A DNA stretch of 13,702 bases from Dehalococcoidia bacterium LH_S1 (GCA_023660035.1 JAGXOF010000022.1:1-13702); one strand, 5' to 3'; positions 1-6,012 are shown, counted from the first letter of the stretch. Notes: a model not told the origin generated them from the letters alone. Numbers and translations are program-made.

Positions 1-22
1 GAACTATCATCCCTCATGAGGG

Positions 23-442
23 ATGAATTTTACATTCTCGAGTGCGCCTAGTATAAATCTTCAGGGGCACCCTGACATTGTAGGAGAAATAGAAAACAGG
101 CGAATTAAATTGGAAGTTGAAGCTGCGGTTGGGAGATCAAGAAAACGGATAATTAATAAAGAGGATATTGAAGCAATTAACCCCAGTAATGAAAATGAAA
201 AGGGATATTTTGCGGTTTTAGATGGTGGGTTACCCCCTGAATGGTTCCTTGTAGAGTATCAGCGCTTGAAATGGCGCATTTTCGAATCATTGTCTATAAT
301 CACTTTAAGGAGTTTAAGAGATAAGGATTTCTCCAGCAAGTGTACCGAGCAATTTTTCAATTTGGGTTTAAATACCAAGAAACTCCATAGTTTAACGTTT
401 TCTATACTGCGCGCCAGAGCCTTAAAAGGAGAAGAAGCCTAA
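23..442 (+). CDS. Hypothetical protein, probably a broken or 5'-truncated gene
   Basis: I do not recognise this protein firmly. The 139-residue frame becomes protein-like only from about residue 16, where a segment containing PDIV and, 11 residues later, KLEVE resembles the core of PD-(D/E)XK-type nucleases; this is a weak motif-level suggestion. The rest is charged, with a WRIFESLSIITLRSL stretch and no membrane segment. The ATG at 23 is poor: it overlaps a perfect 16-bp palindrome (9-24) and GAGGG sits directly against it. Frame 1 from base 1 to the TAG at 49-51 reads ELSSLMRDEFYILECA, which also looks like real protein. The simplest reading is one gene entering from the left with a frameshift near 45-60. 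The stop (440-442) overlaps an ATG (TAATG), and the 16-codon frame from that ATG (443-493) may be the start of a lost downstream gene. Confidence 0.45.
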   Translation: MNFTFSSAPSINLQGHPDIVGEIENRRIKLEVEAAVGRSRKRIINKEDIEAINPSNENEKGYFAVLDGGLPPEWFLVEYQRLKWRIFESLSIITLRSLRDKDFSSKCTEQFFNLGLNTKKLHSLTFSILRARALKGEEA

Positions 443-476
443 TGAGTATAATTTGGGGAATTAACGATACGACTTC

Positions 477-555
477 GCCTAACAGCGGATAAAAAGGAAA
501 TCAAAGATTTCCAAAATTGCCTCCGGCAACTTCTTTTATCCGCAAGACGCTAGCT
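477..555 (+). repeat. attC-like palindromic repeat folding as a three-way junction
   Basis: The outer arms gcggataaaa (485-494) and ttttatccgc (534-543) are perfectly complementary. Two small hairpins sit between them: ggaaatc/gatttcc (496-502 with 506-512) and ttgcc/ggcaa (517-521 with 525-529). Outside the stem, GCCTAAC (477-483) fits the RYYYAAC core of integron attC sites. The right side, GCTAGCT (549-555), is only a degraded partner of GTTRRRY. No integrase is visible, so this may be a dispersed repeat that resembles attC rather than a working recombination site. Confidence 0.5.
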
Positions 556-1155
556 GCTTCTTGGATGCATGCTAGCCTTGACGAGAGGGAAGGCTGGCTC
601 TGGGATGAAGATCGCGGGACAAAAAAGGGTAATTGGTATTCAGAAGAGCTTGGGGCAAAATCCAACGGTAGCAGCGCACTCTATCAGGAACTCTATGACT
701 TAGATCCAACAGCTGTCAGGCAAATTGACCCTCGTAATCTGCGCCGCGTCATTAGGGCGCTGGAAGTTTATTATTCTACCAGCAGGCACTTTCCCCAGCT
801 CCGTAAGAAGAAACCACCGGGATTTGATACCCTAACCATCGGGCTGACGACGGAAAGAGGCGAACTCTATCAACGAATTGATTCAAGGGTTGACTACATG
901 GTCGAGCGGGGCTTTGTCCAGGAGGTCCGCGATCTCATAAACAGAGAATATTCACCAAGCCTCTCTTCCATGTCCAGCGTGGGGGACAGGGAGATTGGGC
1001 ACTTCCTTAATGGAGAAATGGTCTTGACCGAGGCCGTTCAACGCATCAAGTTTGAGACACATTGCTTCGCTCGTCGTCAATACGCCTGGTTTCGGTTGGA
1101 TGACCAGCGCATTCATTGGTTGGACGTAGGTGGGAAAGTTGGTAGTGCTCAATAA
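517..1155 (+). pseudogene. miaA: miaA remnant: tRNA dimethylallyltransferase, C-terminal part
   Basis: MiaA transfers a dimethylallyl group to A37 of tRNAs reading codons that begin with U. Recognisable similarity starts near 640 (SEELGAKSNGSSALYQEL) and includes DPTAVRQIDPRNLRRVIRAL, SSVGDREIG and the final FARRQYAWFRLDDQRIHWLD block. About 130 N-terminal residues of the usual ~310 are missing, including the P-loop GPTGxGKS, so the product cannot be active. The apparent TTG start at 517 lies inside the attC-like hairpin and is not a real start. The last residues (from 1141) are encoded by the inserted IS. Removing the IS and one target duplicate lets the frame continue at 1999 as KGKVSELIT and stop at 2053-2055. 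SSVGD instead of the usual SSVGY, and THCF where family members usually have a basic residue before the aromatic, suggest neutral drift. Confidence 0.8.
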
Positions 1156-1163
1156 GTAATGCT
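1141..1163 (+). repeat. IS1-family left terminal inverted repeat
   Basis: The sequence ggtagtgctcaataagtaat plus gct matches the reverse complement of 1968-1990 at 19 of 23 positions, with mismatches at positions 8, 10, 11 and 13. Confidence 0.85.
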
Positions 1164-1242
1164 CCTTGCTTAAGAGATTGTAAACTGGTATTTATGTATC
1201 GTGTCATTAACAAGGCAATCTCTCAAAATAGGAGCAATGATT

Positions 1243-1983
1243 ATGGCAATAATTTCTTGTCCCAAGTGTCATTCTACTACCATCAAGAAACACGGGCATA
1301 TTCACAGTGGTAAACAAAATTATCGCTGTAATGGCTGTGGTCGTCAATTCGTCCTCAATCCTGAAAACAAACAGATTTCCAATAACACGAAAAACTTGAT
1401 TCGGCGGTTACTCCTTGAACGGGTCTCTTTACGTGGTATTTGTCGGGTAGTCAAGGTCAGCCTTACATGGTTATTGGACTTTATTGTTAAGGTCTACGGT
1501 CAATTACCAGGCCATCTGTATGCTCAAGCGCAAGTCGCTGAGAGAGAAGGCGATGTTATACTCTGTCTCCTTGATGCTCAAGCTGATGAGCTATGGAGTT
1601 TTGTCGGCAACAAAGAGAACTAACAATGGGTATGGATTGCTATAGATGCCCACACAAAACAAGTCATTGCCTTTTATGTCGGCGACAGAAGTCACCAAAG
1701 TGCTCAAGAATTATGGGAGCGAATCCCTGATACTTATAAATACCACGCTACATTCTATACTGATGATTGGGAAGCTTATAAAGGCGTTATTCCCCCAAAT
1801 CAGCATAAAGCGGTATCAAAGCAGTCAGGCAAAACATCAATCGTTGAGCGTTTTAACTGCACATTACGACAGCGCGTCTCTCGCTTAGTGCGCTCATCAT
1901 TATCGTTTTCTAAAAAGCTCGAAAACCATATTGGAGCGATCAAATATTTCATCTGTGATTATAACTTAGCATTACTTGTGTAA
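1243..1983 (+). pseudogene. IS1-family transposase interrupted by an in-frame TAA
   Basis: The protein catalyses cut-and-paste or replicative movement of its IS. An N-terminal zinc ribbon (CPKCHS, then YRCNGCGRQFV) and helix-turn-helix region correspond to InsA. The downstream half has the DDE core: AIDAHTKQVIAFYVGDRS, TFYTDDWEAY and VERFN. Both halves are in the same frame; a TAA at 1621-1623 separates NKEN from QWVWIAIDAHTK. Family members usually read NKxNKQWVW here, so AAA to TAA is the likely mutation. This is not the classic IS1 insA/insB frameshift arrangement. ATG 1243 is preferred because AGGAG (1230-1234) lies 8 bases upstream; an ATG at 1237 is also possible. The intact length would be 246 residues. 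The stop makes this copy probably unable to move by itself. Confidence 0.85.
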
Positions 1984-1990
1984 CACTACC
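1968..1990 (-). repeat. IS1-family right terminal inverted repeat
   Basis: On the minus strand it reads ggtagtgttacacaagtaat plus gct. It overlaps the transposase stop codon (1981-1983), so coding sequence runs into the repeat, as is common in compact insertion sequences. Confidence 0.85.
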
Positions 1991-2022
1991 AGAAAGTTAA
2001 AGGGAAGGTATCGGAGTTGATA

Positions 2023-2060
2023 ACCCCCTACTCCCCCTTTTCTAAGGGGGAGTAGGGGGT
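2023..2060. repeat. Perfect 17-bp-stem hairpin, possible bidirectional terminator
   Basis: Arms 2023-2039 (accccctactccccctt) and 2044-2060 pair without mismatch around the loop TTCT. It lies between the converging miaA/IS region and the SIMPL gene. There is no T-run on either strand right after the stem, so a dispersed palindromic repeat is as likely as a terminator. The restored miaA frame would end inside it. Confidence 0.75.
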
Positions 2061-2099
2061 ACACTAGCGGCATCACAGTTTACGTCCCTGTAAGTCTTC

Positions 2100-2891
2100 C
2101 TATCGAGCAATGCTGTAGCGAATCTGAACGTTGACCGTGATCTCCTGTTCCCCTGGGCTTATGGGAGTAGGGGCGCTTTTTTCGGCCTTCATAGGCGCTG
2201 GGATTCTGGTAGGCCGAGGGACATGGTAGCCACCGCTGCTCTCCGTGATGTAGATTGGCTCCCCAAGGGTCATGCCAGCTAGCTCGGCGAGCTGCTCTGC
2301 CTTGGATTTAGCTGCTTCGAAGGCTTTCTCTCTAGCCTGGGTCTGGTACTCCGTTGGGTCTTCTATGGTGAAGTTTATGCCCTGAATCCTGGTAAGGTTG
2401 CCACCTGCTTCCGCTACTGAATCGATGATGTCCCCAGTCCTGTCCAACTCCCTAATCTTAACATTCACCCTGTTAGTGACCCGGAAACCCATCAGTTTAT
2501 ATTCATCGGTTTCTCTATCATATTCCCTGACTGGGTAAATGCTGAACCGCGAAGTCTGTATGTCCTCCTCGGCCACGCTTGCATCCTTCAAGGCTTTCAT
2601 GACCTTTCCCATAGCCTTGGCTGCCTGAGCGCGAGCCTCGGATACTGTATCTGCCTGGGCCTCTATCCCCAGGTTTAGCACGGCCAGGTCAGGGGTAACG
2701 GACACTTTCCCTTGCCCATTTACCCATATCCCGGTTTGCTGTGAGTTGCTCATACTTTGAGCCAACACCTCGCTCGACCCAGGGTTACTCTCCTGGGAGG
2801 ACGGGTTTTGGTCTGGAGAAGTGCATCCGATGCTCCCGACCATGGCGACTGCTATCACTAAAATTAGTGGTATAAGCCAAATCTTTCTCAT
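2100..2891 (-). CDS. SIMPL-domain (DUF541) lipoprotein
   Basis: This 263-residue protein has an N-terminal membrane-spanning signal (MRKIWLIPLILVIAVAMVGS) ending at a lipobox-like SIGC with Cys23, so it is probably an exported lipoprotein. After a Ser/Asn/Gln-rich linker, the SIMPL domain runs from about residue 54 (GIWVNGQGKVSVTPDLAVL) to the C-terminus (EITVNVQIRYSIAR), with the typical ARAQAAKAMGKVMKAL helix and ARVxxx-like AFEAAKSKAEQLAELAGMTLG block. Members of this family are periplasmic or surface proteins of poorly defined function; some are linked to oxidative or envelope stress. The start has a strong AGGAGG about 10 bases upstream. A probable ECF-type promoter lies about 100 bases upstream, with a 9-codon open frame between. 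The gene appears intact. Confidence 0.88.
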   Translation of the reverse strand: MRKIWLIPLILVIAVAMVGSIGCTSPDQNPSSQESNPGSSEVLAQSMSNSQQTGIWVNGQGKVSVTPDLAVLNLGIEAQADTVSEARAQAAKAMGKVMKALKDASVAEEDIQTSRFSIYPVREYDRETDEYKLMGFRVTNRVNVKIRELDRTGDIIDSVAEAGGNLTRIQGINFTIEDPTEYQTQAREKAFEAAKSKAEQLAELAGMTLGEPIYITESSGGYHVPRPTRIPAPMKAEKSAPTPISPGEQEITVNVQIRYSIAR

Positions 2892-2925
2892 TCTTATTTA
2901 TCCTCCTCTCTTTCTATATTTGATT

Positions 2926-2955
2926 TTATCGATTGACTTTACCAGGTTTTCGCAT
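2926..2955 (-). CDS. Possible 9-codon leader peptide upstream of the SIMPL gene
   Basis: ATG at 2955 is preceded by AGGAGGTGAT, an almost ideal Shine-Dalgarno sequence 5-9 bases away, and encodes MRKPGKVNR before a TAA. It lies between the promoter (2990-3021) and the SIMPL gene, which has its own ribosome binding site. It could be a regulatory leader peptide or the stump of a deleted gene. No run of one amino acid and no clear attenuator hairpin is seen. Confidence 0.35.
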   Translation of the reverse strand: MRKPGKVNR

Positions 2956-2989
2956 GTGAAATCACCTCCTTTATTTTCTACTTCCCATT

Positions 2990-3021
2990 ATTATAGACGT
3001 TTGCAAAACAGGTTTTGCTCA
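2990..3021 (-). promoter_or_regulatory. Probable ECF-sigma promoter for the SIMPL gene
   Basis: On the minus strand TGAGCA (3016-3021) and CGTCTA (2994-2999) are 16 bases apart, the usual ECF spacing, and CGTC is a typical ECF -10 core. The block GTGAGCAAAAC, 12 variable bases, CGTCTATAAT recurs at 5731-5762. TATAAT (2990-2995) could also serve the housekeeping sigma factor, but no good TTGACA lies at the right distance. Confidence 0.6.
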
Positions 3022-3037
3022 CTTTTGTTTAGATGTG

Positions 3038-3070
3038 AGGGGGGCGCCCAGCTTCGCTGAGCGCCCCCCT
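3038..3070. repeat. GC-rich hairpin downstream of the repeat-protein gene
   Basis: Arms aggggggcgc (3038-3047) and gcgcccccct (3061-3070) are perfect complements, extended by CAGC/GCTG (3049-3052 with 3056-3059) around loop TTC. It is 30 bases past the stop of the minus-strand gene, a natural terminator position, but no U-run follows on the minus strand. It may be a terminator of unusual type or a palindromic repeat. Confidence 0.6.
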
Positions 3071-3099
3071 TGACAGATAACAGTGTGGCGTTGTTAGGT

Positions 3100-4152
3100 T
3101 TACTCCTCTTCTACAGTTCCGTATTCTACAGTTCCGTATTCTGATTCCTCGTCAGCGCCAAATGGAATAGGTGTGTTCCCGGAGTTGGTTTCTATTACTC
3201 TCACCACCTTCCCTTCACTGAGGTCCACCTCGGCAATCCAGCTCTTTTCTCCCAGTTCTATTTCCACTCTTGCCAGCGTTTCTGCGCATTCCGGCGTTTT
3301 ACCAGTTTCATCCACCCTTACCCCAAAGGAGAACATAGGTGAGACCTTGCCTATCGTGGCCCCTTTATCCAGGAGTTCCTTGACCCTGGAGTCGGCTTTG
3401 GCTATGTTGATGGCCTCCTCGTTCTCCGCCTCGGTTAATGCAGGAGGGGGCATAGGCATAGGAATCACCTCGGTTACCTCCTTCTTTTTCATGTTAACAT
3501 GGACACTCCACCTCTTTTCCCCCTGTTCAAGCTGCACCAGAGCCTTGACCATGGATGGTGAGGACACGGTAAATATATTTCCGCCCTCCGATTCCTCCGA
3601 TTTAACGAGACCCACCGTAAGGCGTCCGAAAACCTCTCCCATAGTAGCTCCTTCCTCTAGAAGCTTCTCGACTCTGGGATCGGCTTTAGCTATTCTGATA
3701 GCTTCAGCCTTTTTTTCATCGGTCAGCGCAGGAGCAGGCCTAGGCGTCACTTTGGGGCTCTTGTATATGCTACTTAGAACTATGGGCTCTGTCAACCTCA
3801 CTACCTCTTTTTCATCAAGGTCAACGTGAGCCAGATACATCTTCTCACCATGTTTTATCTCCACCTTGACCATCTTGGTGGACTGCGGCTCTACTTCTCC
3901 CTTGATTATGGTTATCGTTATCGTGGGGAAAACCATGCCTATTTCAGCCCCCTCATCCAGAAGCTTCTTAACCTCAGGGTCATCCTTGGCGATATTGATG
4001 GCCTCTTCCTTTTCCTCGTCACTCAGTTCAGGCATAGGGAGCACCTCAACCTTCTTCACATTACTGTCTTTCAGGTCTACATCTGCAGCGACCAATTGAC
4101 CCATCTCCATTCCGCAGATCACTGTTCCCTCATCATCCGTTACCCTTCGCAC
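3100..4152 (-). CDS. Protein of tandem ~90-residue repeats, N-terminally truncated
   Basis: I do not recognise a named family. Three full repeats (about residues 43-123, 143-232 and 239-322) share a pattern: acidic EEAINIAKADPRVKELLxxGATIG helix region, a beta-rich middle, and VxVELGEKxWxAHVDLxEKEVVRV at the end. This layout resembles PepSY-type domains, which are usually extracytoplasmic, but that is only a resemblance. Residues 1-40 look like the tail of a fourth repeat (ADVDLKDSNVKKVEVL). The same frame stays open upstream of the GTG (as KLASGGEGDVEVVEVRRV) into the end of the sigma gene. There is no signal peptide and no Shine-Dalgarno before GTG 4152. All this indicates that the original start was lost by a deletion near 4190-4211. 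The C-terminus ends in a duplicated EYGTV. Whether it is still translated is uncertain. Confidence 0.6.
   Translation of the reverse strand: MRRVTDDEGTVICGMEMGQLVAADVDLKDSNVKKVEVLPMPELSDEEKEEAINIAKDDPEVKKLLDEGAEIGMVFPTITITIIKGEVEPQSTKMVKVEIKHGEKMYLAHVDLDEKEVVRLTEPIVLSSIYKSPKVTPRPAPALTDEKKAEAIRIAKADPRVEKLLEEGATMGEVFGRLTVGLVKSEESEGGNIFTVSSPSMVKALVQLEQGEKRWSVHVNMKKKEVTEVIPMPMPPPALTEAENEEAINIAKADSRVKELLDKGATIGKVSPMFSFGVRVDETGKTPECAETLARVEIELGEKSWIAEVDLSEGKVVRVIETNSGNTPIPFGADEESEYGTVEYGTVEEE
3109..3138. repeat. 15-bp perfect tandem duplication
   Basis: The unit ttctacagttccgta occurs twice head to tail (3109-3123 and 3124-3138), duplicating five codons (EYGTV) near the C-terminus of the repeat protein. 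It is probably a recent slippage event. Confidence 0.9.
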
Positions 4153-4157
4153 CTCTA

Positions 4158-4613
4158 CTACTTCAACATCCCCTTCACCTCCAGAGGCAAGCTTAACCGC
4201 AAGGCTATTTTTAGCGATTCCCTCAGGGCAAGGAAGTCCTGGTGCCTTTCCAGATCCGCTTCAGCCTGGAGGATTTCAGCCTCAGTCGATGGGTTGGAGA
4301 TGCTAATAGAGTTGGAGACATCTTCCAGGGAAGATTGTCTCGGTTTGTTCCCCCTGAAGTAATTGACGAGCTCATGGGCAGCGATGCGGTAAAGCCAGGA
4401 AGAGAAAGGAATATCACGCCAATGGAATCGCCCGATGTTCTTGAGAGACTTGAAGAACACTTCTGAGGTTACATCCCGAGCGATCTCAATATTGGCTGTC
4501 CTTCTTAAGATGTAGCCGAATATTTGAGAATAATAATAGTCATAGAGCTGGCCAAAAGCCTCGGCATCTTTTCTGGCTCTTTCGACCAGCTCCTTTTCCT
4601 GCTTTAAGTCCAT
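4158..4613 (-). pseudogene. ECF sigma factor with region 2 only; region 4 lost
   Basis: ECF sigma factors direct RNA polymerase to stress-regulated promoters. Residues 1-90 are a good sigma region 2: AFGQLYDYYYSQIFGYILRRT, ARDVTSEVFFKSLKNI and FSSWLYRIAAHELVNYFRGNK, followed by a normal linker (to about ALRESL, residue 134). Where region 4 (LPxxYQEVIxLRxFE and the -35-binding helix-turn-helix) should begin, the sequence changes to KIALRLSLPLEVKGMLK and stops. The length is 151 rather than about 180-190. The last ~50 bases are also readable in another frame as part of the neighbouring repeat protein, so a deletion junction near 4190-4211 is likely. Without region 4 it should not recognise -35 elements. 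ATG 4613 has a GGGGAG too close to be ideal. An ECF-like promoter lies 17-44 bases upstream. Confidence 0.75.
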
Positions 4614-4629
4614 TCTCCCCTATGTTTTA

Positions 4630-4657
4630 ATAACGCAGCATCGCCCAAAAGGTTGCA
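4630..4657 (-). promoter_or_regulatory. Probable autoregulatory ECF promoter of the sigma gene
   Basis: On the minus strand TGCAAC (4652-4657), part of TGCAACCTTTT, and CGTTAT (4630-4635) are exactly 16 bases apart. This closely matches the general ECF pattern (for example B. subtilis SigW TGAAAC and CGTA). It starts just after the stop of the upstream lipoprotein gene, in a 45-base gap, and only 17 bases from the sigma start codon. Confidence 0.6.
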
Positions 4658-4658
4658 C

Positions 4659-5702
4659 TTATGTTTGAGGCACAGTTTCCACAGGCTCAGGGAGCCCGGT
4701 ATCCTTCCCAATCATCTTTTGCTCCATCATATCCCATTGGTCATCCATGAGGGCAGAAATCACTTCACCTCGGTCAACTGTGATACTTGCTGTATGGGAT
4801 GTAATAACTTTGAGTATGGCTTGCCCCGCCGTTATACGCTCAGCTGGGATTTCTTCTGTCCTGTCGCCATATCCAGCATATGCACACTCAAACTCGAACA
4901 CGAACTGCCAACAATAAGGGCAGAGCGCTTGATTTATGGCTACTAACTCCAATCTGTCTTCTATGCCATCGAACTTGAAGGTGGGACTGTTTAATAGATA
5001 GTTCCTTGCTATCTCCTCGCTTTCTTCCTGGGATACCTCGACAACCTCTCGCTCCGAAGTCTCGCTATAAACTTTAAGACCCTCGTTTAATTCATTACAC
5101 CAACCCTTATCCAACTCATTACTTCCTTCTTGCTGTATTGCCCAGCAGCCATAACCTATCCATTCTTTTTCGTGGTCAGAGCCCATTTTAGGGGGAATAA
5201 GGTGCCCCACCAAAACGTGAGCTTCCAATCCCTCTTCCAGGTTATCCTCCAAAATAAAAATGGCGCTCTTGACTCTTTCCAAAATCCTGTAGCCATTTCC
5301 ATCGGTTGTTATGTGATGCCTTTCCTCCTGTTCAATGAATTGGGAAATTGTGATGTCCACAGGCTCTACGAAAATCAATTCTATAACCGTGTCCTTTTGC
5401 TTTATTTCGTCGATTCCCTCCTGGCTGAAAGCGCATCTAGCTTGAAGATTCAATTTATAGAGCGTTTGAATGAGGAGATCCCCTATCTGGACATATTGTT
5501 TGGGATTTTCCAAAGGGTCAATGACTTGTTCTTCGCCGTTCTGCCAGAGGGAAATCCTCCCTACCCTCTCTATCATATCTTCTCGAGGCTCGGCGGTAAC
5601 CGTTGGTTGCTGAACTTCTGATGGGCGGATACAACCACTCACCAATAATAGGACTGCCATCAGGAATAAACCTACAATTGCTAAAGTGCCTCTCCTTCTC
5701 AC
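4659..5702 (-). CDS. Exported lipoprotein of unknown function (GYGDR-containing)
   Basis: This 347-residue protein has a lipoprotein signal: MRRRG, a hydrophobic stretch, then VSGC with Cys24. Residues ~40-165 form an uncharacterised domain (IDPLENPKQYVQIGDLLIQTLYKLNLQA). The C-terminal domain has IARNYLLNSPTFKFDGIEDRLEL (231-253), GYGDR (277-281), a hydrophobic ITAGQAILKVITSHTASITVDRGEV strand region and DDQWDMMEQK (320-329). I recall this SPTFxFDG...GYGDR...W arrangement from hypothetical secreted proteins of bacteria and archaea, but know no function. Several cysteines (90, 186, 202, 261, 264, 273) could form disulfides or bind metal. Start GTG 5702 has GGAGG 7 bases upstream. The promoter at 5731-5762 matches that of the SIMPL lipoprotein gene, implying joint control. 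The gene appears intact. Confidence 0.75.
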   Translation of the reverse strand: MRRRGTLAIVGLFLMAVLLLVSGCIRPSEVQQPTVTAEPREDMIERVGRISLWQNGEEQVIDPLENPKQYVQIGDLLIQTLYKLNLQARCAFSQEGIDEIKQKDTVIELIFVEPVDITISQFIEQEERHHITTDGNGYRILERVKSAIFILEDNLEEGLEAHVLVGHLIPPKMGSDHEKEWIGYGCWAIQQEGSNELDKGWCNELNEGLKVYSETSEREVVEVSQEESEEIARNYLLNSPTFKFDGIEDRLELVAINQALCPYCWQFVFEFECAYAGYGDRTEEIPAERITAGQAILKVITSHTASITVDRGEVISALMDDQWDMMEQKMIGKDTGLPEPVETVPQT

Positions 5703-5730
5703 TTTGGGCCTCCTTTATTTATCTTCCATC

Positions 5731-5762
5731 ATTATAGACGTTAGTAAAAACAGTTTTGCTCA
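5731..5762 (-). promoter_or_regulatory. Probable ECF-sigma promoter, twin of the one at 2990-3021
   Basis: TGAGCA (5757-5762) and CGTCTA (5735-5740) are 16 bases apart on the minus strand. Over 38 bases the outer blocks GTGAGCAAAAC and CGTCTATAAT are identical to those upstream of the SIMPL gene, while the 12-base spacer differs, which is what conserved promoter contacts would produce. Confidence 0.62.
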
Positions 5763-5808
5763 CCACTTATAGCTCGGTCTGATTCAGCATATAATCCACG
5801 CAGGGAAA

Positions 5809-6012
5809 GTGAAATTCACCAAGATGCAGGCCACCGGTAACGACTTTATAATCGTTGATGCTGGTGAAGTGCAACAAGTGGATCCATCGGCTCTGGCCAA
5901 GACTTTGTGCCGGCGTCGCTTTGGGAAGAAGATAGCCGAGGGTCTGCCTGCAGACATCAGGAATAACAAGGAAGTAATTCAGGCTTACTTTGGTGGTGAA
6001 CATGTTGCTTAG
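5809..6012 (+). pseudogene. dapF: Chimeric remnant: dapF start joined to livG end
   Basis: The 67-codon frame begins as diaminopimelate epimerase (VKFTKMQATGNDFIIVDAG, then LAKTLCRRRFG), using the native-looking GTG with AGGG just upstream. After about codon 40 it becomes KKIAEGLPADIRNNKEVIQAYFGGEHVA, the standard C-terminus of LivG, the ATP-binding subunit of branched-chain amino acid transporters. Neither part can function: dapF lacks its catalytic cysteines and livG lacks all nucleotide-binding motifs. A deletion with endpoints in the two genes, near 5925-5932, is the simplest cause. The stop overlaps the start of the livF remnant by 11 bases, the normal tight livG-livF junction. Confidence 0.82.

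Larger units (their letters stand above)
1141..1990 (+). mobile_element. IS1-family insertion sequence, 850 bp
   Basis: The element is bounded by imperfect 23-bp terminal inverted repeats (1141-1163 and 1968-1990, 19 of 23 positions matching) that begin GGTAGTG, like the GGTGATG tips of IS1. The flanks ggaaagtt (1133-1140) and agaaagtt (1991-1998) form an 8-bp target duplication with one mismatch, a length normal for this family. It carries one transposase gene with an internal stop. It interrupts the 3' end of the already truncated miaA remnant. Confidence 0.88.

Noticed and set aside
517..519. TTG as a true start of miaA
   Set aside because: It lies in the attC-like hairpin, lacks a ribosome binding site, and the first ~40 residues are not MiaA-like.
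1600..1660. Programmed -1 frameshift as in classic IS1
   Set aside because: The two halves are in the same frame and separated only by TAA; no shift is needed.
2990..2995. TATAAT as an ordinary sigma-70 promoter
   Set aside because: No TTGACA-like hexamer is at 16-18 bases, while the ECF-type reading gives conserved blocks and the same 16-base spacing in two copies; dual use is not excluded.
3173..3829. 218-codon plus-strand open frame
   Set aside because: It is antisense to the repeat-protein gene and mirrors its repeats; composition is Ser/Thr/Leu-rich without recognisable motifs or a good ribosome binding site.
3826..4362. 178-codon plus-strand open frame across the repeat and sigma genes
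   Set aside because: It is antisense to two recognisable genes and has no family-like features.
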